DNA of 64,000 nucleotides from the NCBI RefSeq assembly GCF_963678635.1, contig NC_087066.1, positions 18,931,877 through 18,995,876 on the forward strand, read 5' to 3'. Every line of letters begins with the position of its first letter. Positions within the stretch are counted from its first letter, which is position 1. Below the pieces are notes generated by a model. That model saw only the letters and a program-made list of their open reading frames with translations. It made no database searches and was not told where the DNA came from. This document shows, piece by piece, positions 1 to 13,575 of the stretch. This stretch comes from Symsagittifera roscoffensis. Taxonomy: Eukaryota; Xenacoelomorpha; Acoela; Convolutidae. Both the position numbers and the translations under genes were made by a program.

Positions 1-480
1 ACCATAGATGGAATTTTTACCAGAAAGCATACGCGCATTAGCTCGCAACCCCAATATAGACTTACAATCAAAAGGTATTTATTCTGGATCAACATGACAA
101 CATTGTACTTAAAACATCGCAATAGAACACAACAATTCCAAGAACTCCTCAGAAAATTGGATACAATACAAAAACAATCAATTCATCAAAACATACGAAA
201 CTCTGCTGAAATTTACAGCGGACTTTCGAAAACATTAAAGTCTACATATAAATTAAAGGTGAAAAATACCGTCAACAAATTATCTCACCATTTAATATTT
301 TCAGGTTTGTCAACCTAAAAAATAAATTCCTAGCTTTTCTAGGATGAACTTACTTTATGTTAGAAAAGTTGACTATATGATTAGCCATTTTTACTTCTTT
401 GGATTGTTCTTCTCATTGTTGATAGGGGTCTATAACACATGAGCCATACATATGAAAGTAAACAAACAAGGAAGTGTAGC
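1..480 (+). pseudogene. Decayed envelope-like gene, 3' end (leftmost copy)
   Basis: The DNA here resembles stretches near 55200, 59210 and 63295, which lie late in the ~4-kb repeat units on the right of the window. The + strand reads through several stops and frame changes, so no protein is made. About 330-440 encodes a strongly hydrophobic stretch that lines up in position with a membrane-spanning segment in the right-hand copies. A hydrophobic anchor close to the 3' end of a retroelement unit fits the C-terminus of an envelope-like protein. That assignment is inference: I see no conserved fusion-peptide or cysteine pattern I could name. The copy is truncated by the window edge. Confidence 0.4.
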
Positions 481-3400
481 ACGCTTTTTTGCAGTTTTTT
501 GGAAATTTTGCTCCTCTCTCAATTAACAAGATTCTCCTTGACGCTCAGATTAGCGGTTATAATGAAAAACAATTCGCCAAACTAGATACATTTGATACTT
601 CACAGGACAATACAAAGTTAAAATCTTTAGCACAGCCACGTTTACACAGCCTATCACAAAATCATCCTTTATCTTTAGTCCCGCGAAAACAAAGAATTAC
701 ACAAGCAATTGCAGAACATACCTCTCAAGAAAATAGCTTTCCACAAACTCCAGTATCTCACATAGCACTCCACCAGTCGAACACTGACGACACAGACAAT
801 CAATTTTGGTTCTCAAAACAACCATCTTTTAGCACTCGATGAGTCGACAGATTGAATTCCTCAACGGTTACTTTTCCTATTCATCCAACCTCTAACGCCA
901 ATCCTCCAGCATTTCTGTTTCAGACCCCACCTCTTCCCCCATACCGTTTTTCAACTAACTCACCACGCATGGACTCAAATGACTCTGCACACAGTTTTTA
1001 AAACTACTTCTAATACAACTGGCGTCGAGTTCCTTGATTCAGAACCCAGGCCGTCAACTTTTCTACAAATACTCTTCCAGCCCGCCCCTTACACCTCAAT
1101 TTCCCAATTGCATTTCTTCCGCCCCTCCTCATATACTGGCGCCTTACCCGTGTCTTTTCCCCGATGTCGAGCGACCAACCCGACCCACAGATAAAAAATT
1201 AGAACATGAGTTAGACAATTTTATAACCCAAAAAGAAGCACCTTCATAATATAATTAATGCTTTAACACCTCACCAATTAGCACACTCTGCCTAAACATC
1301 CGAATCCTCAATTCACTCAGCCAAAACAGCACCCACTAGAAGCCATAGAGTATTAAAACGAGAACTCCCTAACGCCGATCATCCCGAGTATATGCCCGCA
1401 GCATCCGCAACATACTGACTTAAAAGAGTTTTTAGCTTAAAAGTTACCATCTTTCACCTAAAATGAATACTACGCAACCACTAACGACAACCAAACGAGC
1501 TTCGATGACTATTGCCTGTTTCCTACACTTTTTTGCGCACGTCTCACTCTCACTTTACTTACCCATTAAGCCTTCACCTAAACAACACCACCGAAGACAA
1601 TGAATTATGCCAATCACGCCTCTATAAGCTAACAACTCTACTTCACGAAAAACAATTCGAAACGATCGGACTAAACTAAACACTAAACAGTTTTAAATCA
1701 CAACGAGCAAAACAATTCTAAATAGATAACTATGATAACCCCACAACCTGCTACATGGAAGACACCCCAAATGAGGACAACCCCAATACTAACCATCAAC
1801 TAACAGAATTTTTTTTGTTAAATCCGAACATATATTTCAGATAGAAAGTACTAACAAAAGTTTGATATTACTATTGCTACTGCACTAAGAAGCTCAACGC
1901 ATACGAATCATACTCCCTCATCTTTCAATCATTTCACACTTCCTCTACATTTTCTCACACTCTGAGAACGTGACCTACACTGCTCGCATGAAATCATGTT
2001 ACGAACAAAACTAAAACCCATCTCCTCATATTACAATTTCACACAAGATCATTACAAATCTAAAACAACAACACAGACTTACGTTCATTATTTCGAAAGA
2101 CAATTCGGCATACTTCTTGAAGTTCACTTACTGTATAGAGGACACTTATATTCACGGCAACCTCCGTAATTATGATCCCGTAAGACAAATGTATAGATTT
2201 TGCCCTCTAACCAAATGCTTAAACATTGATGAATCGCGCCGCCCACTTATTGTCCCCCAAGAGTATAAAGAGCCCATTGAAATATTTTTACTAGAAATTA
2301 TTCATAACACTTAACATAACACAAATTATGTAACTTAATTCAGAACACACGTCACGATTTCTAACTTGAAACTGAAGAACTGAAGATCATCAGAACGCTG
2401 CAGCTTCTCTCGCCTCTGCTTCAAACTAAAAACATCATTAGCATGCTTTCGCAACTTATCACATCATCCGACACAATTCGAACTAACTTCTTCATGGATT
2501 TTTCGCTGATGACGACTTTTCCTAAGTATGAATATATTTATTTCAACTAACAAATAAAACAAAACTCTCATCAATCTTCACAAATTTTTTCTTTTCCTTT
2601 TTAGATTTGAACAATCAATCAACTAAAAGGACAAAATTCAAATAATAAATCACAAACTCTTCTTCTACGCTTTTAAAATTTAAATTAAACATCGGAAACG
2701 AATTTAAAAATGCAGTAAAATTGAATACAAAGGTAGTACATTAATAATACTGCAGTAAAATTTAAATAAACAAAGCAGTGAATTAATAAATTGCAAATAA
2801 TTTACAAGAAAACTAATTTTTTTTGTACGCTTCTTTCGTAAGTTTTAAGAATTACTTAAATCTCCCACAATTAATTTTTTTCTTTCCGCCAAACTCGCAC
2901 AACTCCATATGTAGAACTGTTTAAAAATTGAATTTCAAGATCCAAATCTAACTGATAACAATTCTTACTTGTTTACATACGTTTCAAACTTTCCTGTTAC
3001 TCGGTTAGAATGAATTGTAAAAAAACTTTAGCTAACCAACGCAGCTTACTAACGCCACAAAACACAAAACCAAAAGTGTGATCAAGGAGGAAAGTCCCAC
3101 GGTACCCAAACCGGAAAAACCCAGATTAAAACTGGATAAATAGTTTATTAACCCTTTTCCAAGCTTTATTGAAACCAAATGAAACACAAAATGACAAAAG
3201 AAGAACCGAAAAGACAGCAATCTACTTTTGAGAAAAGGACACAAACAAGACAATGAAGAGAAAACCACCTGGAAAAGAGAAACAAATGTTGAACACAAAA
3301 AAGAGGACTCTGCCAAAAGAGAACATTAAAGTATACTCACTGGCCTCACCGCGCAGCAGGACGCACTGAGCATGCTCTATAGCTGGCCCTACCCACCGCA

Positions 3401-3640
3401 CTACATCCATGCTTTCTAACCCACACTCTATTTTTAACGAGAGTTGCGACTCTTTAAAATATTCAAAACGAAAAAAAAGCTTTAGCAAAAACAGCTAATA
3501 GAACATCAGAACTAAAATTGATCTCACCAACAAGATATAGATATATAAATGCAATGTAAAAGGTTTCTTAGAGCAAACAGAACGAGCAGCAAAGCAGCTG
3601 AAAACGTGTGTTCATTGCATCTCTGGAATGACAAATCTAT
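481..3640 (+). repeat. Diverged copy of the right-hand ~4-kb repeat unit (after the env relic)
   Basis: Scattered blocks match the right-hand array. About 840-895 (CCTATTCATCCAACCT) matches 55909-55970 and 59927-59990. About 3090-3160 (CCCAGATTAAAACTGGATA) matches 57125-57180 and 61125-61180. The GGCCTCAC block near 3340 matches 57355 and 61350. Spacing differs from the right-hand units by roughly 1 kb, so indels separate the copies. Short open frames at 489-842, 979-1249 and 2117-2314 show no family motif and are probably chance or relic frames. No intact gene is visible. Confidence 0.5.
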
Positions 3641-4260
3641 TGGTTTGTTGCCGTCGTCAGTACCCTAGCAGGATTTAAAGTGGACTCAACATCTCATCAA
3701 AGGAAAATATTAAAACAGACCAATGGCCAACTCGATGTTGATCTCACATACCGATCCAAGATCCTATTCACTTGCATTTCACACGGAAAGGTAAAACTTC
3801 ATCTGGCACGTAGTCTCGCTCTAATCTTAACGAAATCGTCTTATCATTGCATCGATCTGGAATCTTGACACGATCCTTCAAGACGACCCAAGATCAAGCA
3901 AGACTCACCTCCGGACCCAACACATGTGTTCTTCTCTTTACACAAACAACTGCACATCTCTTCTTTTCAGGAAGTCACTGCTCAAACATCTCAAAAAACA
4001 AACAAATCGTTCCGCACTTCACTACAAAAAACAATTTAACAACTAAAAACTCTCTAAGCCCCGGATGATTGGAACCAGTTCTAAACTAGTATTCATGTCC
4101 TATTAAATTACTGATAAAACTATCACTATAAATTATTAGTAATTAACCAATCATATTCTATCACCAACACTGACCATTATTTATAGTGCTGAAATTACTT
4201 GTAGTTTCAGCAACAGATCAATTTGATAAATCTTAGAATAACTTTGTTCTCCTTTTTGGC
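3641..4260. other. Unassigned AT-rich sequence
   Basis: Short open frames at 3680-3868 and 3847-4068 show no recognisable motif. I found no convincing match to the ends of the right-hand units here. Nothing else is visible. Confidence 0.4.
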
Positions 4261-4269
4261 TAGCTCTAT

Positions 4270-4450
4270 AACCTACTCGCAAGTACCAGTATACACTAGA
4301 TCTTTTGAGACTACGAGTTATAAGAGTAAGGTTAAAATTGGTATTGGACTAAGAAGTTGCACGAAACTATGCGGCCGAAGTTATGATAGCGTGACGAACA
4401 GACGTTGTACCTTATCTGAAACTGCTCTATGAGAAGGCTACTTCTGACTG
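4270..4450 (+). repeat. LTR-like fragment, copy 1
   Basis: About 180 bp resembles 20630-20805. Shared blocks include ACCAGTATAC..CTAGATCTT, GACGAACAGAC.TTGTAC and CTCTATGAGAA. The two copies are in the same orientation and clearly diverged. Because a decayed Ty3/gypsy pol follows the second copy, I infer that this is an LTR piece, perhaps the 3' LTR of the element whose envelope-like end lies at the start of the window. Edges are not resolved. Confidence 0.4.
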
Positions 4451-4539
4451 AAACTCAACTAGAACTTGCACTGATCAACCTGCCGTGTTTTTCTCACAAA
4501 TCCAATTAATTTACGCATTTAGAATTGCTAGAAGCGACT

Positions 4540-7500
4540 TTTTTCTATTCCCTCGATGGGTAAAACTCCAGCAATATTTAACGAATGAATTTGGCCAGAA
4601 TCCACACTTAGCAGTCTAAAGTTGGCATTCCTCACAATTGTTTTTGCTTTAAACTTATTTTTCACAGCTACTTTTTATATCTCAAATTGAAGTATTAAAT
4701 CGAAACCATTTTAATATCATCTTTTTAAATTATAATTTCAAAAAAATCATCTGTAAGAAAAACGTTTTCAAAAAAACCGAGTAGCATACTATCTTAGAAT
4801 TGAAAATCAAGAAAAGTTTCTCTAAAAATAAGATTAACATGCAACAGTAAGATTTAAGATTTAGGGTTTTCACTTTTTTTTTACAGTTTATTCGGTACTG
4901 CTTTTAAAAATCATTACTACCCTGATTTCTCCGGCCACCTTTCAAGCTCCTCGCAAAATTGTTTATTTTGCTAAGTTATTTAATTTTGATAAAAGACATC
5001 CAGAACAATTGATAAAAAAGGGTGATTTTCCGAATTGTGTCATTTTAGTGGTTAACTCATAGAGTAATTTAGGATAGTGCAAACCGCGTGCTCGTCATAC
5101 ATGTTGGTTTGCCATGTTCGAAAACTGAATGAATGGATAACTGCCTGAGGGTAATTTTATAAAATTTTAGAAGGTGTTTAAAAAAGATAGTGTCAGTTTG
5201 TGTAAGTTCAGGTAGACCGTAACGTATAGTTTGTTTTTGGGTTATGATATCGTTCCTAATTTTTGTCGAGGTTGCAATGATTTTTTAGTTTTTGTTTACG
5301 AACGATGTCAATAGGCGATAATCTCTTGTTTTAGACATTTGTCAAAAGTATGCGTAAGAGAATAACTCTTCAGGCTGAGTTTGTTCTTCGCATTTATTTA
5401 CACATCGTAGATTTGTAAATTTGTAATCATGCATATAATTAATACATAAGTCAATGTGAGTAAGCGTTGTGTGATGTTTAAATTTTGTAAATACAATAAG
5501 ATTACTATGTGATGATTTAGATACCCTGGTTAGATTCTGACGGTAGATACCCCAGTATTTAAAAAATGTGGATGCCGCTAATTATCACGATCTCTACGCG
5601 GTCTGAAACAACATGTTCTTCGATAATTCATTTCTCTTGGCACTTAAGTTGACATGAAATACACACAGAAAAACTCAAAAAGCAACATATCAATGAGATT
5701 TAAACTCGATAGAAACAAAACCCAAATCGATTTAAATTGATCGCTAACGTCATCAGTTTGGCAGCACTGCTAAAAAACGTTTCTATGTATGTCCAGATTA
5801 AATGATTTTCGAACCGTTTTAAAAATCGATTAAATAATTGATTTCGTGTAGTACATTGACAGTTTGTGTTTCTTTCGAACAGTTGAATTGTAGTTAATTT
5901 ACATATTTAATTGCACGAGCTAAATATAGCGTCTTTTGTCTACACAAAGCATCTGACCGTAAATTTTGTACCTTCTACTCGAGTGATAATAATGACTTTA
6001 TTGAAAGAATACGGAAAGATATGACTGGTAGCCATCTTATGTTTTCACAAGAAAAGCAGTAGCAAACGAGACAATCGTTCCAAAGTCGAGAAACTTGAGT
6101 ACATCAATGGTTGGCAGACGTTAAAAACTATGTCACAGCTAGTTTTCAGTTCACATTTTTTTTCATCCAATTCACTATTGCAAGACGTCAGTGATGAAGG
6201 TTGATCGATCACGTGCTTTGCGATTTCAATGAGCCGGAAGAACATAGAAACAGAAAACTCGAAAAAACTTCCTTGTTGGAAGAGGAAAAAAGTACTGAAA
6301 ATTTTCAGTATCTCAAATATAAGTGTATTGGCAAAATTAAGCGCTGAACAATATACCATAGGATACTTAAATGCCATCTGAAGTTTGAAATCTATAACCT
6401 ATCTTAAAACATGGCCTGTGACTGATGACTGTGTAGTTTATCTTAACATGTGGGTTTGACGCCCCCTCAGACGCTTTGGCTCCTAACATGATTATCATTA
6501 TCTGAAGTAGTTATCTAAAATAGGATAGTTTTTGACATCTTTTTGTTAATTCGAGACTCGTTTGGCGCACACTATATTTTGTGCCCCGTTGGAAATTAGC
6601 TCAAATTTTAAATTCATATAGATTACGACAATTTTTGCCGCGCTATCGTTTTCGGCTAAATTGTTTTTCTACAGCTTCTCTGTCGAATATTGATCCTAAA
6701 ATTACTCTTTTATCTGAGGACGCAAGAGATCCTAATGAAAATGGTAAAAGGATTTAACTTTGAGATCAAGCTTTTCGCTCAATAAAAAAGCGGTCTGACT
6801 GCGAAAAAACAGATTTCAACAGCTTTAAATATGAAATTTAGTCAAGGAATTTGATTTTTTAGTAATAAGTTCTTTACAAACATGTATTTTCTACAAAATA
6901 CATAAAGCTTGAAGCATTACCTGAAAAAAACTCTGAAAAAATAGCAGGTAACGAAACGTTGAAGCCATTGAATAATTTCGTCTGAAAACGTTTTGGTGAT
7001 GACAGGAAGTTTCAACTTTATTCTTCTAGATCAATTGATGAATTTTCATGAGCTTCTATAACATAATTTTTGTGCCACTTTGAATTGAATGACCAAATGT
7101 TTTATCTAGTTTTAAAGATTTTTCAATAGAGCGTTAGAACACAAGTTGAAACCAAAAAAATTTCTTATAATCTAAAGTATTTATCAATAGTTTGCGCAAA
7201 AAAATCTGCTTCAAAAACATACTATTCGAAAAACAAAAAGTGTGATCTTAAATAACATTCACTTGAAAAATCAATTTCTTTATGCAGTTCAACATCAACA
7301 ATCAACATCAAAAATGAAAAAAAATCATCCAGTTAGTTGCTCAAGTTTTGTCTCGTATAACAATCGAAATTTGTTTGTGTCAAATGTTTCCGTGTCAAAA
7401 CCAAAATATTTGAACAGGATAAATAACGTAACGAATGTTTTTGCCCTTTTAAGTGTTATATTTTATAATATGAAATGATATTAAGCTTCCAAAAGTAGTG

Positions 7501-10500
7501 CTGATTTTTGTCCTAATTCTTGAAAGTTAGCTCTATTTCAACATAGATGGTTAAAAATAGTTCAAATGAAATGATACAGCATCTATTATACTGTAGAAGT
7601 AATAGTGTACGATACCAAGACATGATATTTGGTCGTTTCAGAACGAAAATTGATATTCATAAAATGTTTTAGTTGACGTACGTGGGCACAGTGCTTATGC
7701 AGATAGAAAAAAAAGGTAATCTTATTCCTTATAGCATTTAATTTCTTTAAAAATACACCAGCTGTCAAGTTTGCCATGATTAAATCAACTGAAAAATTAT
7801 GAAACATTTTCAAACGTTTTCATTTTTTGTGAAACATTCTGTTTGAAAATTGGATAATGCGCCCGCATTGATATGAATAACTTTTTTGTTTTTCACTGTT
7901 GGTCTTAACGATTTTCACTCGCCATTAATAGGTCATCACCGTTTAGAAAAAATTTCTAATTATCAATTATAGGTTAAATAGTAATAAAAATTTCTAAGTT
8001 TTTGATCAATTATATTGGATGTGGTTTATTCTAGAGTCAGAAAATTGGTTCTTTCATTTGCTTAAAGGAAACCAAATCGTTATCTTTTTTAACAATTGAC
8101 CGAGTGGCCCAGAAAAACAACCTGACTGAATAGGCTTTAACTTCACATTTCAAGTTATGCATTTACAACTTTCAGCTGGTTTGCAAATCTATCGATTGAC
8201 ATGTTTTTCTCTGTTTGCTCACGCTTTATGACAAAAGGTTCCTTAAAAATCTTTTCTTTAAAATAAAATAGCGGCGACTGATATAGTTTTTCAATTAGGG
8301 CAAAAACAACAACTTGAGCTAATTTCTCAAACTGTCCGTTGGCCCTTGAACAAATTTATTCTAAAAATGTTCAAGAACGTTCAGTTAAAATCACTCCTAA
8401 AAAGTATTCGGCAGATCAAAATCAAACTTACCTGCATTAACAAAAGTTCTAGTGCTTTTTTACATAATTGAGTTGGACCATCAAGAGTGAATGCATACTT
8501 TTATTAAAAAAATCAACGAGCCTGATTCTCTATTTTAAAAAAAAAAACACCCAGAAAACAGTCTCGAAACTTGTAATTTTTTTAAAATCTATTTTTATTG
8601 GATGCCTAATTTTTCAGTTTATTTGAGTTCATTGACTTTATTCCAACTGTCCGCTTGCCTGCAGTTGAAACTTCTAAACTGTTGTAGTCGCTAAATTGGC
8701 TTAGTTTAGTTGAAGTGAGATATACATTAGTCTAAAAATTATTATCAAAAAATGTCTCGTTCTTCTAAACATTATTTTAATTTCTTGCTTGTCTCTAGAG
8801 CCATTTATCCTCCCAAATGTATGTCCCTCTGCCGCATTTCTTCATGTCCGGCACTCAAATTTTACCCCATTGATATTTCTTCCCTGAAACATAAAATTCG
8901 ACCTCTCAATTGAAAAAAAAACTTTTTTGTTATCATAAAACGCTAATTAGGTTGCTCATTGCGGAAAAAAAAGTGTTTAACAAAGCAGTTTCATCAGATG
9001 AAACTCGGAAAACTTTATAATTGCAAAAAAGTCGAATTTGAAAAAAAAATGTTTCAGTGAAAATGGGTTGTAACGGCTGCCATGATTTCTTTGGAAAAAA
9101 ATAAGTCAATTAATCTATAGTGGTAAGCTAAGCAAAAAAAATCTTCTTTTGTTGATATTTTTCCGTAATCTGTAAAAAGAATTTTTCCAGAAAGGTTAAT
9201 CACCTATGATTTTGGGCCTGATCAGATTTGTTTGTTATGAATAATTCAAAGTGTTATACTTGAAATCAATAGGCTTAGTGACTAAAAAACGTCATGGAGC
9301 TTTTATTGAAAATTTTTTCTTAATAGTCACCACCATCTGATTAAAAAATAATAAACGACCATGTTTTGTTTAAATAATCTGAGTTTATGGAAAAATGCAC
9401 TCAAAAAACATTATTGCTATGTAAAAAAATGTCACAAAAAAGATCTTCTTGAATCTCACCGAATTTCTAGGTTTTTTTCCGTATGAATTCTAAAATTAAA
9501 TAGTTATCACTACTTCAATTGAATAACCGGATTTCGTCACGTTAACTGACTTTTATCTGCCTAAGTGTTGGACAACAATCAACAGTTAACTGATTTTTCA
9601 AACAAAATATTAAAAACAAATGATGACTACTTATTCGCCTTCACACGAACACGCAGCTCAAAAAAAAATAAATTTAAAACCGTTGATTTTTTTTTTAAAA
9701 ATTGGTACCGTTTAGTTTTTTGTTTTTCTCTAAACGCGCTTTACTTTTCTTTGTTAAAAATTTTTTACTCTTCCTTTTTCATCCTAGCTCTTCTTCATCA
9801 TTTCAAAATCAACCTATGCTTAATGCTTCACTGATAATTTCAGTTGAATTTAATCAGCTTAGAAAAAACTATCACAACAAACGAGAATTTAGATTGATCA
9901 AAAACTCTGCCACAAGTCTAATGATACTTTTTTGCCGAACAAGGCACAACATTGAGCTTCAACTCAAAATATTTTTGATTGCAGCAGAATAGATGTAGGA
10001 AACCGGCTATGAATTAAAAAATTGTTCTAAAAATGACTATAGTAGATCAAAGAGAAGATCGATTTGTTGGGTTTTGCGCACAGAAAAAAAACGATTGAAA
10101 TGATTTTTAAAATCTTATACAAATTTCACTTTTAGTTTTGTTTCAAATTGAATAATCTCGTTGGTCTCCACGCGTTAGTCAAAATGAGACCTTTGGTATA
10201 CAAAAATTTCATCTGTTTTCTGTTGTATTTTTTGATGTTTTTGATGATTTCTAATAGTTTTGTTCAGTTTCCTAGGTTCATTTAAGTGTCTTTAATCTCT
10301 CTTTTTTATATCTTTCCCAAAATTACCAATATCAAGCAATTAACCCACAGTTTAGGACTATTGCTTTTTTGATACCTTAACATTGACTTTATCTGTATCA
10401 AAAGCAAGTTTGTCCTGTCCTACCACAAATCGCCAATTTAGACCGATCAAAAACTATCTGCAGTTTTGTTGGAAAGTTAAAAAAAATTGTCTGAGCACAA

Positions 10501-10700
10501 ATCAATTCCAGTTTAAAATCACAAAATTCTATGTTTTGGTACTGTGGTCGATTTGGGGAAACCAGCAATGGAAACGAAAACTGACCGGTAAAAAAATCGG
10601 TAACAGTGGATTTTGGTGGCTAAAAGGATCAATTGTCCTGGTCTAAGCGGAGTAAATTATGATTCAATGTAAGACTTGGGGGAAATTATAGGTTTTTCCT
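4540..10700. other. AT-rich non-coding stretch, no gene recognised
   Basis: Long A and T runs and only short open frames (the longest about 110 codons, minus strand 6045-6377), none with a recognisable motif or domain. I see no RNA gene, clear repeat array or terminal inverted repeat here. Confidence 0.6.
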
Positions 10701-10718
10701 TTTTTTAAAAAAAAATAA

Positions 10719-13560
10719 TTTCTCCTTCCTGAAAAAAGAATCCAAAAGTTGTTAGCTTCTACTATGGTTGATCTCCATACACCAAAAACGCTTATCATAC
10801 AAATCCATACATCAAGTATGTGGAAAATTCTTGTCATAAAATTTCCATGCAGTTTCCAAAAATGGTTGAAAAAAGATACAAACTAAGTTCTGCCGCTGTC
10901 TGATACTAATAAAACATTCTGGTGATAAAAATCAGAGGTTTTCCTTTTTTTGAAAAAAAAAAAATGCTTGTCATAGCATTCTCATTATTTGTGGAAATTG
11001 TATGACTAGCGTTTTTTTGATGGCGACACAAAAGATTTTCCCAGTAAATTTGAATTTGTCCCAACTTTTTTTTTCAACTGCAAATCGACTTTTGTACGGA
11101 AGCAATTATTTTCCAAAAATTATTTTTGCATGCAAAGTTTAATTTTTTGTTTGCATAACCTAGTCCTGGATACACTATTGTTGGGATTTTTTACTTTTCG
11201 CTTTATGGATTTTTTTCAAAAGTTCATATTTCTTTTGTATGGCGTGTTTATGTATGCCTAGATCAGTGTCTTAAATTAAAAGCTCAAATTTTTAAAAGGA
11301 TCGTCGTTGAAAAAATTCACCAAACTTTAAAAGTTTGTTGTTTTTGTTAAATCATTTGTGAAAGACAGCGCAAAGACAATTCAGGTAATTTTCTATGCAT
11401 TGTAAATGCATGAGCGCCCACACTTTGTTGCTCTAAGTAGGCCAAGATCTTCGTCACTTGTGTTTGGTTATAAACACAACAAAAAAAGCAAAAAAATTTT
11501 CAAAAAGTAAATTTAGAAAAAAGATCAGGTTTAGTTTTAAGGAAAACACCTTATATACAATTTTCATATATGGAAAAACGCTTTTTATGAAGTTTCCATT
11601 TAATCTTCTGAGCGTATGGAATTGTATGAAAATCTATGACAAGAAGTTTGTCACATATGGATTTTGTATGATAAGAAATTTTGGTCAAGCAGAGCTATTT
11701 CTTTTGAGTTGACACAAAAAATTTGCTACATCAACAGTTCAAGTACCCCTCAAAAAGTAGGAGAAGCAATTCTTGAGAAATGAAATTAAATTTTGTAATT
11801 TCTAGTGGAACCAAAAACCGATTGAGCTAGTTTTCTCTAATTGATTTTTTCTTGAAACCAAACCAACACAGAAATGTTTTCTATACACCTTGTCATTTAA
11901 TTTGATACATTTTCATTTTCCTCCGGGGTTCTAAAGCTGAGAAAAATCCGAAATTCGAAAAATTTTAATGCCTAGTGGAGTTTATACTTACTGCAAATTC
12001 CAGTGGAATCATAAGCCGATTGAGCCAAAATTCTCTAATTGGTTGTTTTTTTTTCTTGAAACCAAACTTACACATAAATGCTTTCGATACACATTGTAAA
12101 TTGATTTACTAGATTTTCTTTTTTCTCCGAATTTCTAAAACTGAGATAAAACCCAAACTCATTATAAACCTGGGATAAATCCCAAATTTTTTTGTTTTTA
12201 GACAAAAGTTCTACTTGTATGTCGACCAAAATGTAAAAGACAACAGTTGTTTTCTAACCCATATAGCGATAACAAAACTTTTTTCGAACTAGAAAATTTA
12301 AATCCATATCAGCTAATTTCCTCACTATCCTCAAAGTTTGTACTACTTTTTTTGAAAATCCTAATTTCCTCAAATTCCTGGTTTTTGCTTCACAGAAACA
12401 TTAATTTTGACTTCAAAGTAAAAAAGATAGAAAGAGAAAACTTTTCTTATAAATTAGAACAAAACTAGTTTCGTTGATCTGAATTTTTGTGAAAAGATAA
12501 ACCACTGAATTGAAGTTTTAAGACCTCAACGGGTGATTGGCATTATTTTGTGAAGAAATGTAAAAACTCGTTTTCTTCTGGTTTCTTTTTGAGTTAAATC
12601 AAAATCGTTTGTTCAACAAAAGGCAAACCAAGGTAAAATCTGTAAAAACGTTGATGAGCTTCAGATTCAAAAATGGATGAATTGGATCGATTTCAGACTT
12701 TCCAGAAGACTTGCAAAATTTGTTTTGAATACTGTTTGCCCAGTCAGTTGAATTTTATACAAGTCTGGGCATTCCATAAAAGTTTTTAGAGCTCTCAAAA
12801 TTTAACTCTTGGAATTCGAAATTTTGATTGGTTTAGTTGCTTAGAAATGAAGTTGCTGAATACAAAAATTAATTGACTTAGACTTTTTTTATTGTTTGTA
12901 GGAGGTGACGAACATACTGAGGAACTCAAGGATATTACGGGTGATTTTCTGTTGGTTTGTGTTTCAGGGAAAACTAAAAAATTTCTAACAACTGAATAAA
13001 AGCTTTCAGATTTCATATACCGTTTACAATTTCCCTCAAGTAATTTTGAATTTCAAATTTTATCTGTTAACAAAATTTGAATTGCGCGCTCTAATTACAA
13101 AAATGAAACGAAAAAACACGAATAACACCGCGTTTCGAAGTTGGTTTTTATTCGAAACTTGTTATCATTCGTGTTTTTGCGAAAACTGTTTGCCTAGTGG
13201 AATTAAAACTTCACCTAGTGAATTTTTTTTTGTCAAAAAAAGGTCAATTAGACACTGTTCGTTGAATTTGATCAGTTTTTTACTTTGAAGGTCGATGTCT
13301 AAATTTTTTTTTGCAGTTTGCGTGACTAATCTGTTTTTTTTATTGATTCAAATTAGCCATAGTTTTTACAAAAAAAGTGTAGTTTGCATTCTAAGTTTAG
13401 TCATTTTTCATGATGAAATATCCAAGGTTTTGAATCTGCTAAGTTCAGCTGCACTTTTTTTTCTCAACTATTTTGAAGAGTCGACGAATGTAGACCGTCC
13501 TATCATGTTCTTTCAAGTATCTCTTCTCCTTTGTTACCCTTCTCGAGTGTAAAACCCCAA
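10719..13560. repeat. ~2.86-kb direct tandem duplication, unit 1
   Basis: The block starting TTCTCCTTCCTGAAAAAAGAATC reappears at about 13576 with an offset of about 2857 bp. The match runs to CTCGAGTGT.AAACCCCA near 13555, which matches about 16400. The copies differ by scattered substitutions and small indels. No coding capacity is visible. A ~198-bp sub-repeat lies inside at about 11800-12145: both parts share GATTGAGC, CTTGAAACCAAAC and a TTTTC.CCTCCG-like stretch. Confidence 0.85.
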
Positions 13561-13575
13561 CTGTGAAAAAAATTT

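Noticed and set aside
6045-6377. 110-codon minus-strand frame in AT-rich DNA
   Set aside because: No recognisable motif or neighbour; the length is compatible with chance.
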